From the NCBI GenBank assembly GCA_010356995.1, contig ML996699.1, positions 156,999-220,998 on the forward strand: a DNA stretch of 64,000 bases, given 5' to 3'. The position numbers and the translations under genes were made by a program. This stretch comes from Trichodelitschia bisporula (Eukaryota > Ascomycota > Dothideomycetes > Phaeotrichales > Phaeotrichaceae). The notes under the pieces were generated by a model, which was not told the DNA's origin, did not search any database, and saw nothing but the letters and a program-made list of their open reading frames with translations. Below, piece by piece: positions 21,688-31,983 of the stretch (the stretch's first letter is position 1; every line of letters starts with the position of its first letter).

Positions 21688-23208
21688 ATGGCAAGCGACG
21701 CTGGTCCTACCGTTTCTGACGTTCTTTATGACGCTTTCGATCCGTTCAAGCAGTACTATGGCCACAAGGCTCTCCGCACCGTCCAGATCGCGTGGGAAGA
21801 TGGATCGGGGGGGAAAGGCCAGAGGAAGGTTACGCAGTACCCTCCCGTCCCTTCGGACCCTGATGATAATGCTCCTGCGCCTGAGATACCCGAGGCTGAT
21901 GTACTGGACCATTTCCTCAACTTCCATGTCGACCGAGGGTTCAAGGGCATGAATGTCCTCATCGTGCCTGTTGCCTGGCAGGCGATAGGAAGGGACGACT
22001 TGGAGCGCGAGCAACGGGAAACTATGCGAAAAGTGTTCGAATCTTGCCGTTTCCCCAAAGCGTCCCTAGCAGCTTTCCTGCACAACGACATCGCTTATCA
22101 AGAGTTCGGGGGCACTCATCACTTGGCAATGAGGCAATGGGCCCTCATATGGAATTCCAATCCTTCTGCTGAAGTTGAAGATGCCGTCTTCCTATGGCTT
22201 CATGGCCCTCGCTCCTGGGACATTCCCGAGACATTCATATCCTTCCTCACCAAGGTGTCGGAGCCTGCGACTGACTTTCGGCATGCCGGGTGTCTCACGG
22301 CCGTGACCCTGGTCTCCAAATCGCTCGGCGAAGAGGACGAAGAGGTATACCTCATCGAGAGCGAGATCAAGGAGTACCTGCGATGCAAGCACGAAGGACG
22401 CGCACCGGTCGTCAAGCGGGACATAACCGAGCTCTCAATCACCGCAGCGTTCGTCGCCTCTCGAATCCGACGGCACAAAGACCGTCTCGCCGCCGTCCGC
22501 GATTGCCGCAACATCGGCGAAGCTATGAATCGCGATATCCCACTGGAGCAAGTCGTATATGCCCTCCTCGCCCGAGCAACCCGCATCATCGATGACATCA
22601 CCACCTACCAATTGACCCTGCACACCTGGGCTAGTAGCGTCGTCTCTCGCGACAGCATGGTCTCGCTCCGCACGCTCACAAATGCCTCATTTTATGGCCA
22701 CACCCTCAGAAAGGAAACGGCCGTCGCCACAAAGTCCCTCGCTCAACACTCCCGCCGCGACTCTGCCTTCCTGCGCCGTATGGCGTTTGTCACAACTTCG
22801 CTGCTGCCTGCTACGCTCATGGCGCCGCACTTGCTTGCTGCGGCGCTGCTTTGGTCGGGTAGGGAGGGACCATGGGCTCGCGCGGTGGTTGAAAAACCGT
22901 GGGCACTCACGCCGCCGTTGGCGATTCTGGTGTTTATTGTGTTTTGGGTGGGGCTCGGGAGGGTTGAGAGGCGGGAGAGGGCGGAGGATGACAGGGAGTT
23001 GGAGCGGTTGAAGGAGACGAGGGAGGCTGTGGAGGCGAGGAGGCTTGAGGAGAGGAGGCAGGTTGAGGAGGGGAGAAGGGTCACAGTGGAGGGGAGGACG
23101 GTCATTGTGGAGGATCATCCGGAGAAGAGGGAGGGGAGGAGCGCGCCGGGGTTCGGCGGGCTGAGTCGGAAGCAGAGCTCCTTCCCGCCCCAGGCGGGGG
23201 AGAAGTAG
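21688..23208 (+). CDS. CorA-like two-helix membrane protein
   Basis: Single exon, 506 residues. A long hydrophilic N-terminal part is followed by helices rich in charged residues and then two membrane segments at about 370-395 and 410-430. The first begins in a FLRRMAFVTTSLLPATLMA context, very like the helix-1 entry of fungal CorA-like Mg2+ transporter homologues. The canonical GMN selectivity motif after helix 1 is not visible, so ion transport is uncertain; many fungal members lack it. The C-terminal ~75 residues are an Arg/Glu-rich coiled coil in the cytoplasm. The gene converges on the phospholipase B gene, with stop codons 177 bp apart. The start is the first ATG of the frame and has a good context (gccATGG). 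Confidence 0.65.
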   Translation: MASDAGPTVSDVLYDAFDPFKQYYGHKALRTVQIAWEDGSGGKGQRKVTQYPPVPSDPDDNAPAPEIPEADVLDHFLNFHVDRGFKGMNVLIVPVAWQAIGRDDLEREQRETMRKVFESCRFPKASLAAFLHNDIAYQEFGGTHHLAMRQWALIWNSNPSAEVEDAVFLWLHGPRSWDIPETFISFLTKVSEPATDFRHAGCLTAVTLVSKSLGEEDEEVYLIESEIKEYLRCKHEGRAPVVKRDITELSITAAFVASRIRRHKDRLAAVRDCRNIGEAMNRDIPLEQVVYALLARATRIIDDITTYQLTLHTWASSVVSRDSMVSLRTLTNASFYGHTLRKETAVATKSLAQHSRRDSAFLRRMAFVTTSLLPATLMAPHLLAAALLWSGREGPWARAVVEKPWALTPPLAILVFIVFWVGLGRVERRERAEDDRELERLKETREAVEARRLEERRQVEEGRRVTVEGRTVIVEDHPEKREGRSAPGFGGLSRKQSSFPPQAGEK

Positions 23209-23384
23209 TGCGTCTCTTTTTCTTTGGAGCGGCGTTCTCGGACAGTGATACCAGCAATGCATTTTCCTCCTTCCTGACAGGCAAATCTAGCCCATATGTG
23301 CATCCATGTCTCCGCCCAGATTGTACATCTATATCCCCAAGAATCACCCGAGTCTCTAGTCCCCAACGCCGTAGATGCCGGAAA

Positions 23385-25394
23385 TCAAAGCATGCACACC
23401 GACACCGCCAGTGCGGCGCCCAAAACAGCCCAACTCACGCCCACCCCGCGCGCTGCCGCGCCCTTCTTCTTCGTCGTCTTCGCCTTGCCATCCTGCAGCA
23501 GCAACGAAGGCTCATACTGCACATCCTTCGAATTCCGCGTCCCGTTCCAGCAATACTCCTTAAAGCACGCAGTGCATGCCTTCGGCACCGCCGTCTTCGT
23601 GCGCTCCAGACTGCGGCTGAGCATAGCGCACGCAAGGCACGTCGGCCACTGGTCATCCACCGTCCCATTCCCCATACTCGCGACATTGTACCCGTTCTCA
23701 ATCATCGCGTTCCGCTCGCTGATGTTGTACTTCGGGTCGAAGGTGGACACGTTGCTCATGTAGCTGTAGGGCGTGTTGGGGAGGTAGACGAGCAGCGGCG
23801 TGGGGCCTGTGTTGTTGCTGCTGTTGCAGCCGAAGAAGGTGGGCCGGGAGTTGAGGCCGAGGTTGACGAAGGTTGCTTGGTCGGGGATGGAGGGGAAGGC
23901 GGTTCCGTTTTGCATTTCTGGGGAAAGGGATCGCATGTATGTGGCTACCAGCGCGGTGCCGTTCGGCCAGTTTGCGCCCCGGTTCAGCGTATCGGCGCTG
24001 CTGTCTACGGCGAAGATCACGTCCACGCCGCGGATGGGCTGGATTAGCGGGTGCAGCGGGATGTTCTGCAAGTCTTCCCCACCGTCGACGAGTGTGAGCT
24101 GCCGCGAGTTCGCGCCTGGATTCTTCGCCTTATTCCACCCGAGAAACGGATTCGGCGTCCAATCCGCAATGTCATTCTGGTTCTTATCCAGCTTGCCCAA
24201 CACGCTATTCAGCGCATCGCGCAGGAACTGCGGCACGCCCGGCACGGCATCCAGCTGCAGCAGGAACTGGTTGAAGAGGCTCGAGCTCGTCCCCATGACG
24301 TAGCCTGCATTGTCAAAGCCTGTGACGCAGGCTTCGGAGCTCGGGAGGGAGCCCGCGGTGAAGTTGGACCCGACGTATTTCATGGGGGCGAAGCCGAAGA
24401 GTGTCGGGTCGTGGGAGCCCATTTCGAAGGGGGTGAATTCGAAGACCGTGGCGTTCAGGCTGATGACGATTTCGCCGGGCGCCCGGCCGTCCGCCACGAT
24501 CAGCGGCATCGGCGCGTCGCCGCGACTAAACGGCCCGGAGTCCGCAAGACTGCTCCACGTATACCCCGGCGCTCCCGCCGGCGCATTGATGAGTTGAAAA
24601 CTCAGCGCGCGGCCCCAATAATCCGTAATCGAGCTGTCAAACCCGGCCTTGACCTTATCCCGCACCTGATTGAAAATGGTCATGTAATAATCCGCCTTGC
24701 TCAGCAGGCTATTACTCGGGCCCGTGAAAATCGGGTTCTGGAACTGCCACAAGTTGCCCGTGGACGATTTGTCCGGCGCCGTGGAGATGATGTCTGAGAC
24801 GGAGCTGAAGTTGTTCACGTAGATGCTGCCTACGAGCCAGCTACCCCCGCTCAGACCCGCGACGTAGGTTGATGCTTGTAGCACCCCGCCCACGTGCCCC
24901 TTGCCGGTGGAGCCTGGTGTGCGGCTGTCGAATGCCGCGAGCGCGCCGGCTCCATTTAACAGAGCCCGGTATCCGCCGCCTGAGAATGCGATTCCGACAA
25001 CCGGCATGTCGTTCGCGTGCTTGTCCATCCAGGCTCCAGCGTCGAAATCCGCAATCCCGATTCGAGTTAGCAGCTCGCGCATTGCGGGGCGCGCGGTCGA
25101 GCGTCGGAGGGTCAGCCAGTCTTTTTCGCGGTTGGAGAGGGCGTGCGCGGCACGGATTGAGGGGCGGGTTGGGGGGCATGAATTGTCTACGGGGGAATAG
25201 GCGCTTATTGAAGAGGCGCGGCGGGCGAGGGAGGTTTCTTCGAGGATGGCGAGGGAGGTTTCGTTGTGGGTTGCGGGATCGAAGGCCGCGGGGTCGACTG
25301 GTTTTGTTAGCTTGCGTTGTGCAGGGGATTTGCGGGACGGACTCGCTGCGTGGGCTGTGGCGCCCGCGAGGAGCGCGAGGCTGAGGATGTGCAT
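23385..25394 (-). CDS. Phospholipase B (lysophospholipase), GPI-anchored
   Basis: Single exon, 669 residues, the usual length of fungal PLB. A signal peptide (MHILSLALLAGATAHA) is followed by the cPLA2/PLB catalytic domain: SGGGYRALLNGAGALAAFD (oxyanion hole and arginine), the nucleophile motif GLSGGSW with Ser182, and VDGGEDLQNIPLHPLIQP carrying the catalytic Asp. The domain is rich in N-glycosylation sequons and Cys in the last third, ending in a KKKGAAARG spacer and a hydrophobic tail that fits a GPI signal. The enzyme removes both acyl chains from glycerophospholipids outside the cell or in the periplasm. Upstream of the ATG (minus strand) is a pyrimidine-rich stretch and a short GTTTC microsatellite. 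Confidence 0.95.
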   Translation of the reverse strand: MHILSLALLAGATAHAASPSRKSPAQRKLTKPVDPAAFDPATHNETSLAILEETSLARRASSISAYSPVDNSCPPTRPSIRAAHALSNREKDWLTLRRSTARPAMRELLTRIGIADFDAGAWMDKHANDMPVVGIAFSGGGYRALLNGAGALAAFDSRTPGSTGKGHVGGVLQASTYVAGLSGGSWLVGSIYVNNFSSVSDIISTAPDKSSTGNLWQFQNPIFTGPSNSLLSKADYYMTIFNQVRDKVKAGFDSSITDYWGRALSFQLINAPAGAPGYTWSSLADSGPFSRGDAPMPLIVADGRAPGEIVISLNATVFEFTPFEMGSHDPTLFGFAPMKYVGSNFTAGSLPSSEACVTGFDNAGYVMGTSSSLFNQFLLQLDAVPGVPQFLRDALNSVLGKLDKNQNDIADWTPNPFLGWNKAKNPGANSRQLTLVDGGEDLQNIPLHPLIQPIRGVDVIFAVDSSADTLNRGANWPNGTALVATYMRSLSPEMQNGTAFPSIPDQATFVNLGLNSRPTFFGCNSSNNTGPTPLLVYLPNTPYSYMSNVSTFDPKYNISERNAMIENGYNVASMGNGTVDDQWPTCLACAMLSRSLERTKTAVPKACTACFKEYCWNGTRNSKDVQYEPSLLLQDGKAKTTKKKGAAARGVGVSWAVLGAALAVSVCML

Positions 25395-26753
25395 GACTGT
25401 GGTGACAATGCGGGGAAGAGAGAACGAAGAAAGAAGGAGCCCGAGGCGGGCTGAAGGGAAGGAAACGAAACGAAACGAAACGAAACGCTGCGGGTGCGGC
25501 TGCGGCGGTGGAGGCGTATAAGGTTCTTGGTCCTCGTCAAAACGCGGGCGTCGCGATTAAAGTGTGTGTGGATTGTGGATCGCCGTGTGGTCCGGGTGCG
25601 GGGGACAGGGACCCGGATTGGAGTGTTTGAGTGTTGTAGAGACTGGACGAGACGGTGCTCAGATGGTATGGGGAAGGGGGGAGGGGAAGGGGGGAGGGGA
25701 GTGGTGGTGGGAGGCTTGTTATATTGCGGTGCGGAAGGGGCACGCGACTGAAGTCAGAAGTGAAGTTCTTCCCCCGGGTAGTCGGATAGGCGCGGCAGGC
25801 CTAGCGACTAGCCCACGTATGTGGCGCGGGTGAGATGGGTGCCGGGTGGCTTGGCTTTCTTTGTGCACTTCAAGGTGGGAGACGTATGGATGTGAGATGG
25901 GATAAGGCCATTGGGACTTGGGGTTGATGGGATAGGTCTTTATGGGTGGGTGGAATGCTGATGATATAAGGTTACGTGTCGGGTCGGGAGTGTTGATGAC
26001 GGCGGCGCGTGGTCGATTCGTATTCCGCGTGTCTTGTGTGACGAGGCTGAGGCGCTGACGTTGCGGCTCGGCGTAAGGCAGGGCGCTGCGATGTGGGTCC
26101 TAAGGGTTTACATAGTGGAGTATCGATGACTGCAAGCTCCAAAAATCAGGCATTCTGTTCACGGCACGTCTTCGGTCACTGATTTTGTATGACGATCGCG
26201 ATCGGTACCTGCACGATCCGTATCCCGAATCTTATTCTCACGCCCTGATCCTTCTGACACCGCCGTGGCGCAGTTTTGAACGCCACTTCCGCGCAAAGAA
26301 ATGACGTGCAGGACCCCGCGCTCGCCTAATCAATCTACGGTTCGCACCTCAAGTCTACGAAATAACCGCGCACGCTATGAAATGAGCGGACGACGGCGGT
26401 GCGGGGTCGAGTATGCGGGTACTGTGGCACAGCGAGTCGGCGCGCGGGGATAAATAGGCTGTCTGAGCAGCGGATTGAGGTTGATGAGCTGGAAGTGTGG
26501 GGGAATGTGGCTGGATAGGGTTACGGGTAGGGCTTGTGGCAGGGCATGTCACGATTTAGCGCTCGGGTTGATGTTGAATTTGAGATCTGAGCTGGAGTAC
26601 CGGTACGATTCGAGGCGGGAGAGTCCGATACAAATGCTACCCGTAGTTCTAGCTGCGCATCGGTGTGAGAGAGCGACACGGGGTTGTCGTACTGCTTCTG
26701 GAACGTCGTAGTCTTGCAATTACCCGGCTCTGGACAACCCCCCATATCTCCAC
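25395..26753. other. Intergenic, promoter side of phospholipase B
   Basis: 1.36 kb. Contains the (GAAAC)5 repeat at 25462 and a purine-rich block near 25670-25710 on the plus strand, that is, pyrimidine-rich in the direction of phospholipase B transcription. No gene seen. Confidence 0.4.
25462..25486. repeat. (GAAAC)5 microsatellite
   Basis: Five perfect tandem copies of GAAAC, 68 bp upstream of the phospholipase B start, reading GTTTC on its coding strand, so probably within its leader or core promoter. Confidence 0.9.
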
Positions 26754-28244
26754 TCACAACCTCGCCCTCACAATCTTCCTCGCAAACGGATGTCCCTCCT
26801 CCCTCATAACCCTCCCCTCCACTAGCGCCGTATTCACCAACCCCGGATGCGCCTGCCCCAGCTCCGTAATCCCACACATCTGCATCGCCGTCTCCAACTC
26901 ATCCCTCAGCAAGTCCACCGCATGCTCAACACCCTCCTGCCCATACCCCACGGCGTACAAAAACGGCCGTCCCAGAAACACAGCACTGGCCCCTAGGCAC
27001 ATCGCCTTGAGCACGTCAGTCCCGCGCCGCACACCCCCGTCGACAAAGACTTCCATCCGCTCCAGCACCCACGCGCACTGCGCCTGGATCTCGAGTAACA
27101 CGATGATCGCCGGCTGTGCCGTGTCCACCGCCCGGCCCCCGTGGTTGGACAGGTAAATCCCCGCGCACCCCGCCTCGTACGCCCGGCGCGCATCGGCGGC
27201 AGACTGGATCCCCTTTAGGAAGAGCGGGATATCGGTGATCCCGCGCAACCATGCCAGATCTTCCCATCTTAAATCCGCGTCGATGAACCCGCCCGTTGCT
27301 CTTGCCAACCCACCCACTTTCTTCCCCGGCTCGACCTTCTGCTGCAAATTATCCGCACTAGCAATCGCGACATCCGTCTTGATCCTTTCATCCGCCTCTC
27401 TCTTCCCAACGACCGGTAAATCAACCGTAACCACAATGGCCCGCGGGCGCAGCTTCGCAATCCCCCGCAGATGCGCCTCCGTAACCGCCCTATCCTTGTT
27501 AACATACAGCTGATACATAACCGGATAATCCCTGGGCAGTTCCGCAACCACCTCCTGCAGACTGAAACTGCTATTCGTACTCAGACAGAGACTACTCCCC
27601 CTCGCCGCCAGTCCCCGCGCAATAGCCTTCTCGCCCTCCGGATGCGCCATCCGCGCCAGCGCCGTCGGCGCCCAGAAAAATGGAACTGAGAAATCGGCGC
27701 CTAGGACCCGTGTCTTGGTGCTGACGTTCCGCACGCCGGTGAGCACGCGCGGGCGCAGCAATATGTCACGCCAGGCCACGAGGTTGGCTGCGTGCGTGAG
27801 GCAGTCGTTTGCGGCGCCGGAGTAGAACGCCCACGCCTTCGGGCTGTACGTCGCCTCGGCTGCGGCGGCGAAGTCGTGCATGTTCAGGATAGCGTCGAGT
27901 GGGGGTTTGGTAGACTTCAGGATAGGCGGTGCGGCGGTCGTCGAGCTGGGCGGTGCGTTTAAGGCGGTCCATTCCGCGTCCAGGGTGTCCGGATCCAAGA
28001 GGCCGATTCTCTTGCTGCTGTCCAGATGGCGGGAGACAAGCGATTCGCTGTGTACTTCATTGTACGCGGCTGTCGCGTCGCGGCCGAGGTACTGCATGAT
28101 GACGGCGGCGCCGCCTGGGTGTGCGGGCAGGAAGTCCGTTACGTCCCAGATGACGTTGTTGAGGACGATCCAGGCGGATGAGGGAGTCGCGTGGTCCGCG
28201 AGGGCGGAGGCGGGGATGAGTGGCGACTGCTTCGTGTCCGGCAT
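26754..28244 (-). CDS. Cytochrome b5 / FMN-dependent 2-hydroxyacid dehydrogenase (cytochrome b2-like)
   Basis: Single exon, 496 residues. Residues ~8-85 are a cytochrome b5 domain with both haem histidines (FLPAHPGG and NEVHSES). Residues ~115-480 are the FMN-binding alpha-hydroxyacid dehydrogenase barrel: SVPFFWAPTALARMAHPEGE, VTVDLPVVGKREADER, FLKGI, the catalytic YLSNHGGRAVDT with active-site His, and VDGGVRRGTDVLKAMCLGA, which grips the FMN phosphate. This is the flavocytochrome b2 layout that oxidises L-lactate or a related 2-hydroxyacid and passes electrons through haem to cytochrome c. No mitochondrial presequence is visible before the b5 domain, unlike yeast Cyb2, so this paralogue is probably cytosolic and its acceptor is unclear. 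Substrate is not deducible from sequence. Confidence 0.9.
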   Translation of the reverse strand: MPDTKQSPLIPASALADHATPSSAWIVLNNVIWDVTDFLPAHPGGAAVIMQYLGRDATAAYNEVHSESLVSRHLDSSKRIGLLDPDTLDAEWTALNAPPSSTTAAPPILKSTKPPLDAILNMHDFAAAAEATYSPKAWAFYSGAANDCLTHAANLVAWRDILLRPRVLTGVRNVSTKTRVLGADFSVPFFWAPTALARMAHPEGEKAIARGLAARGSSLCLSTNSSFSLQEVVAELPRDYPVMYQLYVNKDRAVTEAHLRGIAKLRPRAIVVTVDLPVVGKREADERIKTDVAIASADNLQQKVEPGKKVGGLARATGGFIDADLRWEDLAWLRGITDIPLFLKGIQSAADARRAYEAGCAGIYLSNHGGRAVDTAQPAIIVLLEIQAQCAWVLERMEVFVDGGVRRGTDVLKAMCLGASAVFLGRPFLYAVGYGQEGVEHAVDLLRDELETAMQMCGITELGQAHPGLVNTALVEGRVMREEGHPFARKIVRARL

Positions 28245-29164
28245 TGTGACAACCTGAAGACAGTACGATGAGTGTAGGGGAAGTTAGGACGCGGTTCTAT
28301 GAAGCTTAAGGCCGGCTCGACGCTCAGGAAGTGTGGATGGGTTAAATAGACCGCTGCGGCTACTATCTCACCGCATTGACGTGCGGGGTGCATGGTGCCG
28401 TCGTCCATCCGACGTTCGCGCTTGACATGCAGGACATCGGGTGTGGCGCTGCGGAACGGTTCCGCCGTCTGCAGTCGGGGGAAGAGGCGCCGAGGCAGAA
28501 AGCGGGAGGCGGTCCGAAGATCGAAGCTTAACATTCGGGATGTCGGGACTCATATTTGCGATAAGTTCGCACATGTCCTGCGGGGTTGCGGATCATTTAT
28601 ATTCCTTGCCAACTCGAGTTCTCAAGTTCCTAGAGAAAGCTCAGTCGCGGGGAGGCAAGCTGTTTAGCCCTCCCAGGCGCCAACTACGAGTACTTCCAAA
28701 ATATATAATATAAAGAGGCCTTGTTCGTCTTATCCGTTCTTGCGTACCGAGTGAGATCTCTCAGAGCCACCGGGGATGGCAGGCAAAAAGGCAAAAACAT
28801 ACAGCAGTTGGGATTCGCTGCTGGTCACCCACGCAACTACTAGTCAACCGATTCATAGCTTAACTTCAGTGAGCAGACGGGGACTGGTGCTTTCTAGGAT
28901 CTGTGGCCGTATGTGAAAGATTGTGTTGCCAAATTGAATATGTGCAGCTGTATGTTGCAGTTCTGAAACAACCACGGACAAAATACCCCTCCACTTCGCT
29001 TTCCCACATCCGCCTCCATGCGTCGTAATGATCGGAGTTTGATGTCGAAGGCTCCACGTTGAGGCTTTGCGGAAGAGCCTGATGGGTACTGTAGACGCCC
29101 CATGACCATCGTCGACGAGGGGGCCTACTCGGGCAGTCACCCGACCAGGTTCGGCTGCAAAATC
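28245..29164. other. Intergenic, no gene seen
   Basis: Upstream region of the flavin dehydrogenase and downstream side of the decayed repeat that follows. Short minus-strand frames around 28853-29140 may be the worn-out 3' exons of the adjacent pseudogene copy, but I cannot align them to the other copy. Confidence 0.35.
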
Positions 29165-29975
29165 TGATCCATTCTACAGAAAAGTGTGAGATGACGCCCA
29201 TATATGGAGTAGCCACTTGGACATACGCCTGCCAAAAAACCAGGCCATCGAGCTACCTAAGAGCTTTCTTCAACTCGTGGGTCGGCTTGTCCCACATCGT
29301 CAACTCGTAGGCCGTACATTCCCGGTCTTTTTCCAACCCCACAAGAGTGGTATGGAGTTCCTTAGAACGGTCTACGCATGTGTTGAACGCCAGAATGATA
29401 TCGTTGTACCTTTTCTGATGGTCGGGCCCGCGCTTACGGGTATGGAGAGCTTGTTCAAGTCTTCATAATCTTTAAGCTCAGTCAAGAAGTCGGACAAGCC
29501 GTCAAAAAGATTTCTTCGGATAAGACCTCAAGCTCGGAAGGTTGCCGCGTTTTCGCCATGTCAAAAAGACGGTCGTCGACCGTTTGGAGGGCGGTAGCAC
29601 ACCCTTCGCGAAGTCGCAACGACATCAAGACTGCTATAAGTGCGTAGCTAAGAGTAACGGGAAATATAATATCTACGGTAACATCAAAATGCGTTGATCA
29701 TGCGTCGGGTGCCAGCTATGAGGCTCAGCTGCGGGGTTATCACGAGACGTTCGATTTACAGCTCGGTCACCAGACCTAAGGGATACCCGAAAAAGTCATG
29801 CCCCCCTCTCTCCGGCTTTTGGCAGAGGTCTAGTCGCGGGGGGTGACATGACTTTTTCGATGAGCCCTTAGCCCCAAAAACGGACACATGCTGCTGTGCC
29901 GCCACTTGCTTCTTGCTGCTTCTCCTGACGGTCTATTGCAGTACAGTAAGAGGTCGCGATACCGTTCCATGACAA
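29165..29975 (-). pseudogene. Decayed helical-protein gene, copy A
   Basis: The minus strand aligns with copy B about 0.9 kb away over several blocks: the intron-acceptor region at 29165-29200, the coding block giving LSDFLTELKD, a second block with NTCVDRSKELH and a third around 29640-29760. In copy A these blocks fall in different frames and contain stops, so it cannot encode the whole protein. The readable pieces are amphipathic and helical with leucine heptads. A 96-bp hairpin element interrupts it at 29776-29871. Family not recognised; long N-terminal helices of fungal STAND/HET-type proteins look similar, which is only an impression. Confidence 0.55.
29776..29871. mobile_element. 96-bp hairpin element (MITE-like insertion)
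   Basis: The two ends are imperfect inverted repeats of 25 bp: CTAAGGG plus GAAAAAGTCATG on the left (29776-29800) and CATGACTTTTTC plus CCCTTAG on the right (29847-29871), with a C-run/G-run pair inside. The paralogous copy B has no such sequence at the matching place (junction near 30649) while flanks align on both sides, which makes it an insertion in copy A. No clear target-site duplication is visible, so transposition by a known family is not proven. Confidence 0.55.
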
Positions 29976-29999
29976 CCGTTGGCGCAGTGAACTTCTTGG

Positions 30000-30770
30000 G
30001 CAGGCATACCGACCCTTACACCTGTAGATACCTCTTCTCGCTCTGCTTTTCAGCATCAAATACCCATACCATTTCAATCTTTCCCTGCAGAGAGTGTGAG
30101 ATGATGCTCATGTACGGTAGGGACTGGCGCACTTACCTCTCATCAATCATCCGCTTTCTGAGTTTGACAAGAGACGACTGAACTTCCGCATACTTCTGCC
30201 TCCATATGGCCTAAATGTCCTCGCGCTTACATTTGCGTTCTTCGTCCAGACGCAAGGTAACGGACTGGAGATCCTTGGAGTACTCTAAGCATGTGCCCGG
30301 TAGGGAAATGGCCACCGTCCACGACTTCTCAGACTCGGCTTCTTGCTGATCCTTGAGGTCGGTTAAGAAATCGGACAATATCGTAACCAGTTCGTCGATC
30401 AGGAACAGAGTTTCGGGCAGTTGCTGTGCGTATGCAATCTGCTATAGAAGAGTTTCGCATGTATGACTGAGATTGACAAGCTGTCGACTAACTGGCACCT
30501 CATATAGCACCGTCATCGAGACTGCGATATGTGTGTAGCTGAGTGTGACGGCAAAGAACCAATATCGAAGTACGTTTATCGTGCGGTGGCCTAAGACTCA
30601 GCTGCGGGGGTCATCATGGAATATTCAAGTTGCAGCCCAGCCACACAACTCGCAGCCGAACGCATACTGCTGCGCCACCACTCCTTCGCGGTGCTTCTCC
30701 CAGCGATCCACGGTAAGAGGTCGCGATGCCGCTAGTCTTTGTCGAACCACGTACCTGTACACGAAATGGG
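30000..30770 (-). pseudogene. Decayed helical-protein gene, copy B
   Basis: The minus strand reads as one nearly continuous frame from about 30575 to 30133, with a hydrophobic start (FFAVTLSYTHIAVSMTVLY), a leucine-rich helix (LIDELVTILSDFLTDLKD) and a basic helix (KLRKRMIDER). It ends at a GTAAGT donor, and a following exon from CTGCAG to a TAA/TGA-type end adds about 22 residues. Two TAG stops interrupt the frame, one directly before QIAYAQQ and one after KREDI; both would be CAG with a single C-to-T change. Upstream, 30660-30770 holds a further open block (VDRWEKHREGVVAQQ). The gene is therefore recently dead or under repeat-induced mutation. Sister of copy A. Confidence 0.55.
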
Positions 30771-31983
30771 CCCAGAATCACCGAATAGGCCTCTGCCGAT
30801 CACATTCGCCCACCATGTCGGTAGCATAGATGCAATATGGGACTTGACGTGCGGCACATCTAACGGAGGCCATCTCCCGGCCGGGATTCCTCCACAGGAA
30901 CAGGCAGTCTTGCGAACCGCTACCCTGTTAATTATGCCGTCATATGGAGTTTCAAGCGTTTCAAGCACGGCAAGGCTGAGGCCAAGACTCCGGCGCGGCA
31001 GTGCCCTGCAATGATTGACGATATCTTCCGAGATCCAGGCTGCGATGCGCTGGGACCAGATCGGGGTTTGCTGAGGCCGATGCGGTTATATGTGCACTTT
31101 GCTTTGCTTTAATGCGGTGTTTCGGGTTCGAATGGGCACTTTGGGGTGGTGCCCGGATCGTTTGCAGGCTTAGTCTGGTGAGATCAACATGTTCATTTCC
31201 GTTGATAAAGAGGGGGATATGACTCCCTACATAAAGCGGCTGCTATTCCGCTCTTACAGGGCGGGCTGATTCCGCAACGGTTCTTCCAGTAATGAAGGCG
31301 TCCTGGCATCTGGAGACAGAATCCACATTTCGCTAATGAGCATGTGAAGCTTGAAACTTCAAACGCCGTGCTGAACCGGAAGAATTCCTAAATATCATAA
31401 GCCATTGAACTATGCGGGTTATGCGAACGCAGAAGATGTACCAGTTCTCCCAACCCATCCCCAAATCCAAGAACAACCCGAAGCCAGCACATCCCAGCCT
31501 CGCCCTCTCCATCCCAGACAAAATCGGCCACGCCCCGACGTCAACCATCCCCGATCGCCCAACCGAGCCCCGCCCTCTCATCTCGATCGATAAACGATCC
31601 CCAGCCATAAACCACCATGCGCGATCGATCCCGCCGCGCACTAATCCGCGCCGGTATGGGGTAAATTGCGCCCACCCCGCCCCCCTCACCCCGCGCTGAA
31701 CGAGCGCAAAGCGACTGGTCCACCCCCGCCCGAGCGCCCGTTTCCAGACCGCGAGATGAGTACCATACACTCCGCGATATACAGCACCATAACCTACCCC
31801 ATCATCCTTTCCGCAAGCAAAATACTGCGTCTATGCATCCGACGTCAGACCCCAGGGCGTGTGGGCGTGTGGGCGCTATATAACCCTTCAAAGCCCGTAG
31901 CCTTGCGCCCGCCCATCCCACGCTCCCTAGCTCACATTCCTTACTCCCAACAGCACTTAACCCACGTCACTCATTATCCCAAA
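30771..31983. other. Intergenic, promoter of the cutinase-family gene
   Basis: 1.2 kb without a supported gene. The last 110 bp hold a TATA box and a CCCAACAGCACTTAACCCAC-type leader for the next gene. Confidence 0.4.
31877..31884 (+). promoter_or_regulatory. TATA box of the cutinase-family gene
   Basis: TATATAAC lies 107 bp before the ATG at 31984 and is followed by a C-rich then CA-rich leader. Position and leader are typical for an inducible secreted-enzyme gene. Confidence 0.55.
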
